DNA of 64,000 bases. Origin: Sycobia sp. Sy_11 (taxonomy: Eukaryota > Arthropoda > Insecta > Hymenoptera > Epichrysomallidae). The DNA lies in the NCBI GenBank assembly GCA_018907035.1, contig JACCIC010000001.1, forward strand, positions 2,127,501-2,191,500, read 5' to 3'. The position numbers were made by a program, and so were the translations under genes. This document shows, piece after piece, positions 12,591-25,389 of this stretch. The notes below the pieces were generated by a model. That model made no database searches and was not told the DNA's origin. It saw only the letters and a program-made list of their open reading frames with translations. Position 1 is the first letter of the stretch, and each line of letters opens with the position of its first letter.

Positions 12591-13385
12591 ATATGTAAAT
12601 TAATATTTGCAATATTTCAAAGTTTTGATCGGTTAAAATCATCTTAAATGACGCTGAAAGTAGTTCACCTCGTACAAGGCGTTTACGTAACTGTAATATA
12701 CATTTTTTACTTCCATTAGTAGACATTTTTACAATAAATAGCGTTTTTTAAGTCATTCATTACGAATCTGAATTTAGGTGTTGAAAAGTCTAAATAGGGA
12801 CCAAAAATTCGCCGTCATGTTTTTAAAACCGACACGTAAATTCATAATCAGTATTCTTAACAACGTGCATTTTTGACCATAGCTAAGAATAATTTAAATT
12901 TGGATAACCACTTTATATCGAAAAAGCCGTTTAAAATATTTATGAATAATGACTTTTTAACAAAATAATAGTATTTTTTCAACATTTATTTATGAATAAT
13001 AGGTAATTAATCATAATTTTTCAATACTTAGGCATCAATTTGAATTTTATAATTTTATAATTATAAAATGTTCGGTTATTAATTAAAATTAAGAATTAGA
13101 AGAAAGCAAAAGAAAATTATTAAGGTGGTCACTTACTTAAAATTGTTTGAAAATCCTATCAAATCATACGAAAATTTCAAGCTGGTTTGATCCTTAGCCA
13201 TCGATTCGGTGAGAATTCGATAAAATTGATTATTTCTTTTATTGTTGCATGCAGTATAGAGGGCGACAAGTGTAACTGAAACTGCTAGTGTTTGGTTTTG
13301 CTCGTGAAAGTTTCTATTAGAAAAACTTGTACACTAATTAATACACTCCAAAATCAAAAAAAAAAAAAATAAATAAAACGACTTC
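12591..13385. other. AT-rich stretch, nothing recognised
   Basis: AT-rich DNA without coding-like frames. A short self-complementary TTATAATTTTATAATTATAA phrase lies near 13049. Nothing else was seen. Confidence 0.6.
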
Positions 13386-13389
13386 GACG

Positions 13390-14115
13390 ACACTAAAAGA
13401 AAACTAGATCCAAACCTATTCCCAGCCTCTCGACCCGCTCGAAACCTCTCTCCATTCCCAAAGTATACGGGGGGAGTTACTCCGCGAACAACAGTCGCGA
13501 TGCGAAGCATCCTCCCGATGCATTGCGCGTCCGAATGCATTCAACCCCCCCCCCCCCAATGCACCGAAACCCTTCTCCACGAAACGACTCGCCGTTGTCG
13601 AGGTACACGAACCGAGAGAGATGGGAGGGGAGGGGTGGGGGCACATGCAAGAAGCACCCCCTCCCCCCCCATCAGCCGCCACCGCATCACGGGACAAACG
13701 CGCGATTCGGATCGCGCGCGTGCCGGCGATCTAATTAATTCTGCCGCGCCGCCCGGCGCGTGCGCGTCTCCCGTTAATTCCGACCGGCATGCCGAAATAA
13801 TTAAGGAAGGCAGGTGGAAAGGGGGGGGGGAGATGCTCGGAGAGAGGAGCGCCGAGAATGGCGGCGCCGCACTCGGGGGTTAATAGAGAGACTCTCGTGG
13901 AGGTCGAAAGAGGGCTCTTCGCGCTTTCGTGCGTTCTCTTGAGAGTGTGTTTGGAATCTTGGGGTTGTTTTTTTTTCTTTCGTTTTTTCCACTCGTTTTT
14001 TTTTTTGTTTTTTTTTTTGTTTGTTTGGTTGGACGCGGCCGTGATTCTTATACGGAGAGCTTCGTTGTAAAAGAAGTTGCTTTCTTTAACTGTTGCGAGG
14101 AAGAAACGACATTTG
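13390..14115. promoter_or_regulatory. CpG-rich block with poly-C, G4 and poly-T tracts
   Basis: The block contains a C12-13 run near 13545-13557, a textbook four-run G-quadruplex at 13623-13641, TAATTAATT and AATAATTAAG cores near 13733 and 13796, and long T-runs interrupted by G or C at 13966-14026. Both strands are open in several frames because stops are rare here; the predicted proteins are Pro/Arg/His-rich with no domain. A regulatory function is inferred. Confidence 0.4.
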
Positions 14116-14149
14116 GCTATTATCAGACGTAATTGGATGATCATTCGTT

Positions 14150-16200
14150 GAATGCGTTAAATTACTTGTCCAACTAAATTCGCATTATTTCAGTATTATA
14201 TTATCCAAAATTAATCCCAAGGTTTTTTTATTGGACGGATTGATAGCAGTTATAAAAGTCTTTTTAATCGTTAAGTATACTCACGATTGAATGCTTAAAT
14301 TAAATCCAGAACATTCGATTTTGACTGGCACATCGAAAAATCTCGAAGACTAAGCGTTTCAAGAAAAAAAACTGTTTCTAGAGCTATATTAGGAAAGTAT
14401 ATCTGAATAACTGAGTTGTCCGAATGGGTTAAAAAACGTAAAAAGCGAGCAAGTTTTCCGATACATTTTCAACCGTAGAAAATAAATGTTCGACAAAAAA
14501 TGAGGTTCCCGTTAAAAAAATTCAGTTTTCTGTTTAAGCCGCTTAGTTCTCCAGATATTTCAGATTGAAAATAGTACACCCATTTATTATCGATTTGAAA
14601 AAATTATGGCTATAGAATAGATGTTCTACGTTTAAATTAATACTTGAAGTAATAAATAATTTATAAAAAATAATTTACGAAAGCAGAATACGACAGTAAC
14701 ACACTTGAACGTGTCACTCATGTGGCGATTTCGAATTGTTTCGACGATGGAAAATGCGAAATTGATCGATCTTTTTTCTTTTAATAAGAATTAGTGTTGT
14801 TTCATTGGTTATTGATTTAGTTAGAAACATTATTAAATTCACAAATGCTGCTGCAAAAGTAATACCAATTCATCTGTCATCAAATTCGTAAAGAGATATT
14901 ACACTAATCGGACTTTCTATAAAATCGTTCGTTGTGATAATACTGAATCATTCTCGTTGAAGATGGAATTTTCATAGGACCATTATGATTTATTCATTGT
15001 CTTACAAAAGTCGAGAAGCGCAGTCGTTGCTCGAAAAAACTGTCATAAATCACTCTTATTCTGCCTGCGGAGAGACGATTCATTTTAAAGTGTTGTTCCT
15101 TCTTTAGCGACCGTCTACATATTTTTTTTGGAGAAAGAGAGAGAGAGGGCGGGGGGGAGCGGCCAAATATTTGTCCTATCTTTGGATATATAATAAATAT
15201 TCCTAATTTAATCAAACGCACGAGATTTCTTATATTTAGATATAAAAAAATTAATACAATCCACTTTATTAATAAATATAATAAATTTAAATAATGTTCA
15301 AATTATCTACACATGGATACACGTGTGCCAATTGAGTCCACCCTGCACAATCTTCTTACATAATTATTATATATATGATATTAAATATTAAGTATTATAA
15401 GTATACTTATTAATAACATAGGTTTTCGAAATCAGAAGAAATCATCAAACTATAACATTTTTAAAGTATTTTTATACGTGGAATTCAAATTACAATCAGT
15501 ATTTTTCAATTGCATTACATTTGTAAATTATCCTAATCTAAATCTGATAAATGCATTGTGTAGGCTCTGGATGCTTGAACATTGAATACTCTAGGCAGAG
15601 ACACAGAGGATATGTACGTAATTAAGTTAAACAAATATAAGTCCCGTATGTAATACGAATGCCTATTTATATAATAGTATATAATATATATGAAAATTTA
15701 TAAAAAGTAAGAATTACCGATCGTATATGTCTCAAAAGATGCCAGTAGGTGGCTTTGCCGTTTGCAAAATTAAAGTAGCAGATCTTAATATAGAAATTAA
15801 TTATATTAATACACGTGCCAATCTGACAATATCGAAATGCGATGTATCATCACAAATAATGTTAAATAGGAATTTCGACGCGATGTAGAAAGAATTGTAT
15901 CAACTTCAAGATGCTCTGCATAATTTATTCTGAAAAAATAGAAGTAATCACGATATTACATAACCTGAAAACAGTGTCTTTCACTTATAGATTTGAAGTG
16001 TAAGGATATTTTAAAACGGTGATGTAACGGAGAAATCCTGATAGCAGATCTGGCGCTTTGATATAACGAGGGAATAATATTATATCTACTGCTTGTTCTG
16101 GAAAATCTTTTATACCGAAACATTTTCTACTGATTTGTAATGAAAGATTTTTGTTTTCTTTTTGAAAATTACATTTCGCACGTATCGTTTGCCTTTCTAT
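14150..16200. other. AT-rich stretch, possible degraded repeat at 14330-14600
   Basis: No gene was seen. The part at 14330-14600 has phrases such as 'tctccagatatttcag' and 'gaggttcccgtta' that remind me of dispersed non-autonomous repeats in insect genomes. This is memory-based and weak. The rest is plain AT-rich DNA. Confidence 0.3.
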
Positions 16201-16220
16201 TTTAATTGCTCCTGATCCTC

Positions 16221-16404
16221 GGATTACATGCTACAGCTGGGTCAGTTTATTCCTTGAAATTTACAACGGCCGGCCTTCCTATGATCCCGGGATTATTTTG
16301 ATGCTAAGCGTTTCCGAAGGGGGCTTACACGCGCAGTTAATCGAGAATTTGTGCAGTTATTAAAGTTCCATTTATGTTAATCCTGTAGTAACCCATTAGG
16401 ATTA
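16221..16404. promoter_or_regulatory. Cluster of four TAATCC (K50 homeodomain) sites
   Basis: GGATTA occurs at 16221-16226, 16290-16295 and 16399-16404, and its complement TAATCC at 16378-16383: four sites in 184 bp on both strands. At equal base composition about one per 2 kb would be expected counting both strands. This is the core bound by K50 homeodomains (Otd/Otx, Gsc, Pitx, Bicoid type). The interval is also less AT-rich than its flanks. Use as an enhancer is inference. Confidence 0.45.
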
Positions 16405-16419
16405 CAAGTTACCGCGCTT

Positions 16420-17497
16420 TCTCGCACCGATACCGATGTCCTATCGATTTAACGGGGCGCAATGAATAAGATTCGAGCCAAAATGTTATCGTAACAAGCA
16501 TATATCTGAAATAGGGAAAAACGCATTTCATCGACATTTAAACAGAAACAAAGCCAACATGTATTTATTTTAAAACATTTATCGAAAGAAAATATTTCTT
16601 TAGAAAATTTGTCTACTTTTAAATGATACGAAAAACGGAAATGGATTTTTGTGAAAGTCTGCATAAATAACGAGAGACCGATTCAATGAGCGAAATGAGA
16701 AGAAAGAAAAAACTCTATACATGAAGTTACGGTAAGGGTAACGACGGAAAATTGCACAACGAGGAAAATGCAGTCGTTCAAGTCGAGAAGTTTCGCCGCT
16801 GAACGGGCTCGTCGTGGTATTTATGTGCCTCCCTTGGAATAATTCCGAACGTACAACTCACGTACCAAAGTCCAGACCTTAACGGAGCTCCGGGTATCTG
16901 AACATTCAGTAGAAGATGCAAGTTTGACTAATATAATTGTCTCGGTCAAAGAAATAAAGTAACGAAGAAAACGAAGCTGGCCGATTACAAGAGGCTTTCC
17001 TGAGGACACGAAGAAATATTTGGTTCAGAATTGAACATTATAGATGGAATATAAAGGTAAAACAGAACTGTTTACGCTTGGCCTAATGGAAGCTTATAAA
17101 AACCGTGTATGTACAATTGCCCTCTGTGTTGTCAACGTCCATTTTTTTATTTAGAAAACTTGAAGAATAAAATTAACTATAACTGGAGAAAGGAGACTAT
17201 CTAAGGAGAAAAATTAATAAATATCGAGCAAAATACGTTATTTCTTAGATAATAGACAGCTGGTGTATGGTCAAAAATTAATTTTCCATTTTTAAGAATT
17301 AGATATACGTAAATTATCCGAAATATCTCGTACTATAAATATGTTAAATCAACTAAATAGATTTTATGTGATTCAGTTATACATTTAAATCAAAATGAGA
17401 TAAGCATCCAACAGATGCCTTCAAAGTTGCATAAGGGCTCGTGCATTGGAGCCACATTAAGTGGATTTTAGGAGTTAATTTTAAAGAACGGTCGAAC

Positions 17498-17500
<3 letters not shown>
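16420..17500. other. AT-rich stretch, nothing recognised
   Basis: Frames of 60-71 codons (for example 16449-16664, minus) show no domain. The interval 16780-17000 is less AT-rich but has no frame I would defend. Confidence 0.5.

Positions 17501-17503
<3 letters not shown>

Positions 17504-17551
<48 letters not shown>
17504..17551. repeat. (TA)n microsatellite
   Basis: A TA run of about 48 bp, followed about 35 bp later by a CpG-rich block. Confidence 0.96.
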
Positions 17552-17553
<2 letters not shown>

Positions 17554-17599
17554 ATGCACGTTTTTTTCGGTTTGATAATCAAAAAGCTACATTTTACAG

Positions 17600-18120
17600 G
17601 TATTTTAACGGACTGCGCCCTCGTTGAAATGCGCAGCGTCTCTTCTCTCCGGTCGTTAGTAGGAAAATCGACCGCGTCGATTGCTTGCTTTTTTCATCGA
17701 CTCCATCGACCCGTGTATTTATAAACGTCCCTCTCGCAGCAGGCGTTCGCGCTGCCCCGAGCATGAAAATTACGCGCGCTCTCGTCCTCGGGATGTAGTG
17801 AAAATAGCCCCCTCCCCTCCCTCGCACCTCCCTTCAGTCGCTACCCTCTAAACGGGCCGGTGCCGCCATTAATTGTGTAAAAGGCGCACGTTAAACGACG
17901 ACACGGTCGCGCGCTCGAATTATACGCATTCAATTATTTCACCGCGCCCCGACGCCGCTGTCTCATGATTTCTCTCTGTCTCACTATCTTCCTTTTCTCT
18001 CGCGCGCGCTCTCTCTCTCTCTCTCTCTTTTCTCTTTCACGTACCATTCTTTTTCCAGCCCCCCTATCTCGAGCTGCTATAAATGCCCGAAGAGGAAAAA
18101 TAGAGCGAGCATAGCTGGTG

Positions 18121-18166
<46 letters not shown>

Positions 18167-18338
18167 GTTTCCTCCTCCTCTTTGTTCTCCTCCATCTTTC
18201 GCTTAGATTTCTCTCGGCAGATTGCACCGTCAACTATATACGTATACCTTTACACACTCTCATGCGTCCATCTGGTGCGCGCCCCGTTCTTTTAACGGTT
18301 TTATATCTTCGCTCGCGAACTCGCTTCTCCTCTGATAC

Positions 18339-18386
<48 letters not shown>

Positions 18387-18505
18387 GCGAGTTCGCACTT
18401 ATTTAATCCGATCGCGCGCTATTTTATATTTGCCGATGTCAATTTTCTCGGGCGTCTCGTCAAGCGGGGCTCTCTGTCTCTTTCTCTATCTCTCTTTCCC
18501 CCCCC

Positions 18506-18540
<35 letters not shown>

Positions 18541-18760
18541 AACCCCTTTACAATAAATTCTAAATTTTTCCGCACTTTTCTTTCTTCCCGCGTTACTATT
18601 ATCTTCTTTCTCCCTCCCCCGCTTCTCCTTTTTTCCCTTCTTCAATTTGACCTCGAGAGAGTGCAAAGGGAGAGCGAGGACGGCTCTTTGCGGAAGTCGA
18701 CGCGCGAGAAAGTCGCGAAATTGCGCCGGCGACGACGACTACGACCTTTTCCAGCACTTT
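17600..18760. promoter_or_regulatory. CpG-rich block with long polypyrimidine region
   Basis: 17600-17930 is CpG-rich with a TTAATTG core near 17869. From about 17960 to 18660 the plus strand is dominated by C and T, with CT runs at 18009-18028, 18120-18170 and 18508-18542, and a (TA)n run at 18344-18385. The 243-codon frame at 18118-18849 (+) is Ser-Leu and Tyr-Ile repeat translated from these microsatellites and is not a gene. The tract could bind GAGA-type factors or form triplex DNA. Confidence 0.45.
18344..18385. repeat. (TA)n microsatellite
   Basis: A TA run of about 42 bp between two CT-rich tracts. Confidence 0.96.
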
Positions 18761-18779
18761 TCTTTTGTATCGCACTTGG

Positions 18780-20500
18780 TATAAGAAATTTCAATCTTAA
18801 ATTAAATCATTTTGAAATGGAATACGGCATATTTTACATTTCTTATTAGACTATCGCTTTCTTGTTTAGCTGTATTTTTTGGTTAGTGTATATAGATGAA
18901 ACCATGAAACATTGGCTGACAAATTTCTCTCATTTTTTATTATGGGCGCACATGTTAAGTAATTGAAAATTATTTTTTTATAATTATAATACGATAATAT
19001 TTCTAATTGATGCACATTATTGGCTTTGGCGATGATTAAGAATTTTTTATTATATGAAATAACATTATGAGCAATGGGGAATGAATGATTAACAAAATCA
19101 AAAGCTACTTTCTTTCTTTGCTTTCGTTTACATTGTTTTATATAAATAATTTTTGAAATACACAATGACCCTTACGTAGCAATAATATTTAACGCGCTTC
19201 CAATAATCCGATGGATAATTATAATTATCCAACCAACGATCTCTTGAAAAGAATGTTGCAGGGGCAAAGTAGTTTTCTTATTATTACGGGATAATTTAAT
19301 AACAGATTAAGAATTGATTTGATTGACAGGGAAAAAGCATTGATTACCGTCGTAAATTAAGGCAAATGTATATGCATACATTGAAAATGATTTAAAATTG
19401 GGATTCAGATATATACAAAATAATCTAAATTTTAATGTTCCATAAAACGAAAAACAAATTTTCTATTAAATCCCATTTCAAGTTGAATTACAACAGTTTT
19501 TCAAAATTTCATCAAAAAATGAAACAACAACTGGAACTTATTGAATTTTTGTTAAGATGATAATGAAAAAACAAATTAAAATTCGCTTTCAATCTATAAA
19601 AGTATATACGTAGAACCGCTTTAATATCTAAATTTCCAAACGGAACATTTTTTTCGCTGAAAAATGAATAACTATTTGACTATCAGTATTAACCACAGTT
19701 TAGTTTTATGTTACGAACGAAGAAAAATTTTTACGCGAAAATCATATTCATAAAGATTTTTTGATGCTAATCAAATGATAAAATTTGGATGAATATTCAG
19801 TAGAAATCGAGGATATTTTAAGCTCATTTATTCAGTTTACGATCGTTGAATTATTATACTTTCTTTCAATTGCTTCTGAAATACGCTCCGAGAATTCGAA
19901 AAATGTTACTACTAGTAGTAATCCAATGAAATTTTCTTAGCTTCAAACACTTGACAATAAATAATACCAATAATAATTTTAAATTTAAGTGTCGAGATAT
20001 CCTAGCACTGTACATTCTGATTGGATGTTAATTTAATTGTAATTATTACTATAATTTACAAATACAACACATTACTGTTCATTGCGCATAAATTATTAAA
20101 AAATAACATGAATATATATATTAGATTTAAAAAAAAGATTTTCTTACAATGAATAACATCGTGAAATCTTTGAAATTCTCGAAAATATAAATATATTTTA
20201 CATTTATATTCAAGTTTTCAGTTTCATCTCGACATAAATTATTCAGAATCGTATTATAAAATATGCAGGCTATAAAAGTTACCTCAGTCTGTGAATTTGA
20301 TCGTTAGCCATTGATTCAAAGGCTACAATTTCGACAATCGTACAGCTCCGTGTAATTTTTTATTTTGAAAAAAAATTCTCCGCAAAATTCTCAACTATAT
20401 TGAATTCTCGCAGCGTCGGGCGTATTTTGAAACGTAAATATCGCATCACTCGCATTTTTTTTTGTTTTTTTTTTTTTTTGTTTTTTTGTTTTTTTATCGA
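18780..20500. other. AT-rich stretch ending in a T-rich tract
   Basis: No gene was seen. At about 20455-20497 there is a run of T interrupted only by single G residues (A-rich on the minus strand). It could be a decayed poly-A tail of a minus-strand retrocopy, but no matching upstream coding sequence was found. Confidence 0.5.
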
Positions 20501-20835
20501 AAAGCATTGCGGGACATTGTGCAAATATCGACGTTGCGTTAATGCATAATAACCGGTCAACGGTCGCGGCGTTGCGTCGCCGTTATTACGTCCCGTTCGC
20601 GATGAAACGAGAAAAGCCCCGAACGAGAAGAGGTCGAAAAATAATTTTTACCGAATAATAACGAGAGAGACGGCTTTCCGAGCGCGGTTTTGTTCTCACT
20701 TTTTCTGCGGCTCGTTTAGTTAGTGCTCCAGCAGGGACAAAAACGAGCGCAAATATAATTAGAATAAAATTCACGTTTAGATCGAGCATTTTGTTCACGC
20801 AGCGTGTAGAAAAGAAAAACAGAGTTGCCTCGTTT
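20500..20835. other. Moderately CpG-rich patch
   Basis: GC content rises with words such as GGTCGCGGCGTTGCGTCGCCG. No convincing frame was found; the 70-codon minus frame has one hydrophobic stretch but no recognisable family. Confidence 0.35.
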
Positions 20836-20839
20836 TGGA

Positions 20840-22860
20840 AATAGTTTGTGTCCTTCAGATAATGCGGAAATAATAGACTTTACGCAGTATAGATTTTAAA
20901 AACATTGATCTACCGTGAAAATCGATATCGTGTCGACTAAACTGTAGAATTAGCTTGATGATTGTAAGAATTTTAGAAGAAGAAAACTAATCTAGGATTG
21001 TAATCTAATCTTGAATGTATTTTGCTTATTTATCTATTTTTTTGTCAATCTTTATGGCAGTATTAATAAACGCTACTATATGAAAATTATCAACAATTCC
21101 TATCGAGGCCTTGTTATTATTATATTCTTCGTACAAATAAATAGTATTAAAAAATTTTTAATCGAAAATTAAACAATTTTAACAATACTATATAATTATA
21201 AAATATTGACATAGTGAACATTAATATGAAACTTATTCAAAAATAAAAGTTGGCTTACATTGTAAAATAAACACCATTGGAATAAAATATCTCCAATGAA
21301 ATTTTTTTTATTAATAAATGTTGCAAAAATAAATGTTGAATTAAAGTATTGAATGACCCGGTCACGTTTATCGTATATATTATATGTCCTGTTATATATA
21401 ACATAATGGACATTGTCGTTATTTATATTCGAGAATGGAGGGATCTGGCGTTTTATTGCTATGGAAATTGTGACCGGATGAAATTTGTTTAACGCTTTTC
21501 GTGCGATGCACGAGATTGTTCTTGAGCGAGCAGTTCGAGGGCACATCTAATTTCTGTAATACGTCGACATATGACACGAGTCGACCGATACGAAGAGGTG
21601 GATTATTTTCAAATCTGAATGCGTGTTGTGGAGCTTGTCCCGGGGATGATTGATTCTTGGCCAACGGTGCTAGTCGTCGAGGTTCCACAGCCCGACGAGG
21701 CTGGTACAGAGATCACTGCGAGTCGAGTTAGAATTAACTCTCAATTAACATTATATTTTAAATGAACTTATTATACGACTTTTTGCTCTACTCGTCGAGG
21801 GGAGGTTTAGTGTCTCATTTAATTTAATTTTCATAAATTTAGATTATTATTATTATTGATATTATTTTTGATTATCCAACCGCTTTCTTTTAACATTGAT
21901 TATCCTAATTGCCATTTGATTTTCCCTTATAATATTGCCGTCGACGTGAGAATAATTTTAATTTCGAAATGAAAGTCTACCTAGGGTGATACAAAATATC
22001 TTATTGTAAATCTGGAAAGATTGCCAAAGATAATTCCTCAAAATTGGAAGCAATTCAGTATTTTCCGAGATATATTGTGTAAATTTTAGGATGTACATTT
22101 TTCTCGGAAACATAATAAAAAAAAGCTACTAGGGATGGAGTATAGATAATGTCGTTTTTCGAATTTTATTTCGACCCCTCAGGACAATCAATCCGATACG
22201 TGAATTTCGTAAAATTTTGGGGTGGAAGTAATTTTGGTTGTTCTTTGCTAAGAATAGTAAATTAATGATCTTTCTTGTTTTCCGAATGCCACTTATTATT
22301 ATCTATTTAAAATATCATAATTTTATAAGCACTCGAAGATCCACAAAAGTGTCGATTAGTTTGGAATATTATATCTGAAATTTTTAATTAATTATCAGAC
22401 ATTTTATTAAATACTTATAAACACTACCTTTGTGAGTAAATCATTATGAAATCAATTGAAAAACGTTAAATCGGATGAAATAATTTAAAAACAATTTTAA
22501 TAGCTGGAATTCGTTTAAAATTATTCAAAAGCAAAAAGGTTAACTAAAATTTATTGTGAACGCGCAAAGAATGAAAATACTTTAAAGGTATTGGAAATTA
22601 ATTTGACATAGTACGAATTTCGATGTACACGAAATTCTTGGGGGGAAAAGCAAGTATACATGGATTTTTTCCGTTATATCCAGCTTTAATAGAATCAATA
22701 TTTATCTAGAATGCGTTCCAGAAATATCCTCAAGACCTGGACTAGACTGTAATTTAATTTAAGCAACTAACCGTTATATATCGGTGTTATCTCCATTACT
22801 ATCGCTTATCCCTGAAAATAAACTTATGTTATCCATTCAGCGACACATGGCGAATTTTAT
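20840..22860. other. AT-rich stretch with a possible repeat relic at 21980-22260
   Basis: The interval 21980-22260 carries phrases (a GGGTGATACAAAATATCT-like start, TTCCGAGATATATTGTGTAAA, TCTCGGAAACATAATAA) reminiscent of the insect dispersed repeats that begin with AGGGTGT and contain ATATCTCGGAAAC. No terminal repeats or duplications were identified. The part at 21420-21720 is less AT-rich but has no defensible gene. Confidence 0.3.
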
Positions 22861-22862
22861 CC

Positions 22863-22870
22863 TCACTCTC

Positions 22871-22948
<78 letters not shown>

Positions 22949-22955
22949 CTCTGTA
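22863..22955. repeat. (CT)n followed by (ATCT)n
   Basis: About 68 bp of CT repeat with single interruptions passes into four to five ATCT tetranucleotides (about 22931-22949). This is a compound microsatellite at the left edge of a CpG-rich block. Confidence 0.95.
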
Positions 22956-22979
22956 TCCCAACGTGGGCAACGTTCTTAA

Positions 22980-23520
22980 TTGACCCCGTTTTTATGCCCT
23001 CCGAACGAAAATCACGAACGGAAATTCGCGCATCCTTTGTTCGCTCGCTCTCCCGTAACCTGCAGCCACCGGATCGCCAGCGGAGCAAACCGCCCCTTCT
23101 CCGCGTCCCACTCCTCGCAGAGGGGGGCCGTTCCGCACGCGAGCCGTGAAATCGGCCCTCTCGTTGCCCCGGAATCGTTTTTTCCCGCACCTCCCGCCCG
23201 TCGCTCCCTCTCCTCCCGCCGTCGCTACAGATTTCATGGACTTTTCACGGAAGAGGATCTTGCGCGCGTGATGCAGTATAGCCTTTTGATTTCAAGACCC
23301 GTAAACGGGGCGCGTGACTGTTCGCTTTGCAAGCGCAGCTCTTGTCCGTGGCAAACTTCAGTGTCTTCACCTTTTGTGCGGGATCGGTTTCTCGCGGTAG
23401 GTGAACGCGCGGGCAGTTTCGGCGGTGAGTTCGAGCGTTTGGCAGGTTCGGTTTTTTCGCTTTTGATCCACGGGCATAAAAGTTTCAGAGAATACCGATA
23501 GCAACAGTACAGAAAAAGAA
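22980..23520. promoter_or_regulatory. CpG-rich block
   Basis: The block is CpG-rich with several overlapping open frames on both strands (up to 173 codons at 22980-23501, +). The frames are Arg/Ser/Pro-rich, have no domain I recognise, and mirror each other antisense, so I read them as composition. Regulatory function is inferred. Confidence 0.35.
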
Positions 23521-23599
23521 CGTGATGGAGAAATTGATAGTGAGAAAGAAAGAGAGAGTGAAAAAGAGAGAGTGAGTGAGACAGATTGGTAAACAAGGA

Positions 23600-25385
23600 G
23601 TCGATGTGAAGGAAAGTTTTTTGTGTTATAAATCATAAATTCTTCAATAAATCTGCCTATGTATTAATGTGTGCTTTTATTAAATATTAAAAATTCAGCT
23701 TTAATAAAATTAATGTCATTCAGCACTTTGCTTAAACCAAATAACTTTCGAATTAAACAATAATTTTAACTGGAAAATTTTGAAAATTATTTCAGTTTTT
23801 AAAGTCAATCACAGCCTAAAGAGCAGTTCTTATGTAAATGCAAATGATTCAGTAGTATAGCTATATTATTTGTCAGGCATGCTTGCTCTTTATTATACCA
23901 ATTTCATTAGTATACAGGAAATGAATTATATTTATTATCTTATCATAAATATATCCAATCAATTATAAATATATATAAAAAGTTCGCATGCAGAAAATGT
24001 TTTCGTATTTATATCTAGCTGTTCTTTTTGAAATTTGAAAATATGAACGGATAGTTAAGCTTCTCTTTCAAATATTTTAAATATTGCATTAATCTGCTGA
24101 ACTTTTCACAATTAAATACCTAAATATTTGCAAAAAAAATTAACTAATAATATAATATGTACTTTTAGATGCTTGTTAGAAAAAAGATTTTTTTATCTTA
24201 AATCATAAACGCAATGAGAGGCATTTGGATTTATTTAAGAATTTTAAGCTTTTATGAATTTTTTATAATCCTTCGAGAAAGAAATAATAAGAAGAGCTAT
24301 TTTTTCCATATTATTTAACTATAAAATCGTATTATTTGTTCTGGCCTGACGTATTAATTTAGATATAACGGAACTTTATATAGAATTTCAAAGTTCCTCT
24401 AATTATTTTGGTTATACACTGTAACGAGTTTCAATAAAATCTATAAATTTCTACAAATATTTATGCAGGTAAAAACCTGTAAGATCAGTAGCTCGTTATA
24501 GATCCATTTTACCGACACGGGGAAATATGCATACTACCTCCAGTGACTTCAGCACAAATATAATGTGTTGTGGCTATAACCCTTCCGTTGAATATCTATA
24601 AACAAAAATTAATTTACTGAATATTTTTTGAGATTCAGATTCGTACAAAGTTCGTAAATAGTATTTCCCATTTTAAATATATACATTTTAAATTATATTA
24701 AATAATATTGTTCGCTCTACCTTATGCTCCTCTGAAAACAAATTAAATTACTCGCCTTTCATGTACGCGTGTGAATATTTATGTAAATGACAATTATATT
24801 TCATATTTTTTAATAAAATAATACTCACGCAAACATTATTTAAGTATGAAACTTTACATTTTCATTAAGAAAACAAAGAAAATTAGCTACTTGCAGACGA
24901 AAACTTTTTCAAGCATTTATTTACTATAAAACTTCAAAGATTTGAATTAAATCTTAAAAAAAAAATACGTATGCCTAAAATCACATTTGATGTATAAAGG
25001 AAATGGGATATTCTCCAACTACTTTTGTACATTCTCTTTAATACAATAAGCGTGTATGTATATATATATATATAATGGCTGAATAAAATATTATTTAAAC
25101 AATTAAGGTGTAACTAATGGACATTTGCTAAACGCTCTTAATATTCATATTGATATTTAATAGATACACGAACATCCCAATGGCTCGAATATATTGTATT
25201 TCAAAACTTCAAAACAAAAAGCTATAATACACCAACCAAACGAAAGTTCCATCGAATCAGCAACTAAAAAAAAAAATGAAAAAGTAAAACAAAAATAAAA
25301 TATTCAAAAAACAGACGGCAAAAAAGTAAACCACGCATTTATCCTCCGGTAAGTTATGCATAACCTCTCTCAGCCCCTATATTAA
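23600..25385. other. AT-rich stretch, nothing recognised
   Basis: Very AT-rich with frequent stops in all frames and a short TA run at about 25057-25074. No structural repeats stood out. Confidence 0.65.
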
Positions 25386-25389
25386 AAAA

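Noticed and set aside
18118..18849. 243-codon open frame, the longest in the window
   Set aside because: It is the translation of CT and TA microsatellites (Ser-Leu and Tyr-Ile runs) with random-looking sequence between; no domain and no splice context.
22980..23501. 173-codon open frame
   Set aside because: CpG-rich block with three or more mutually overlapping frames on both strands; no recognisable domain.
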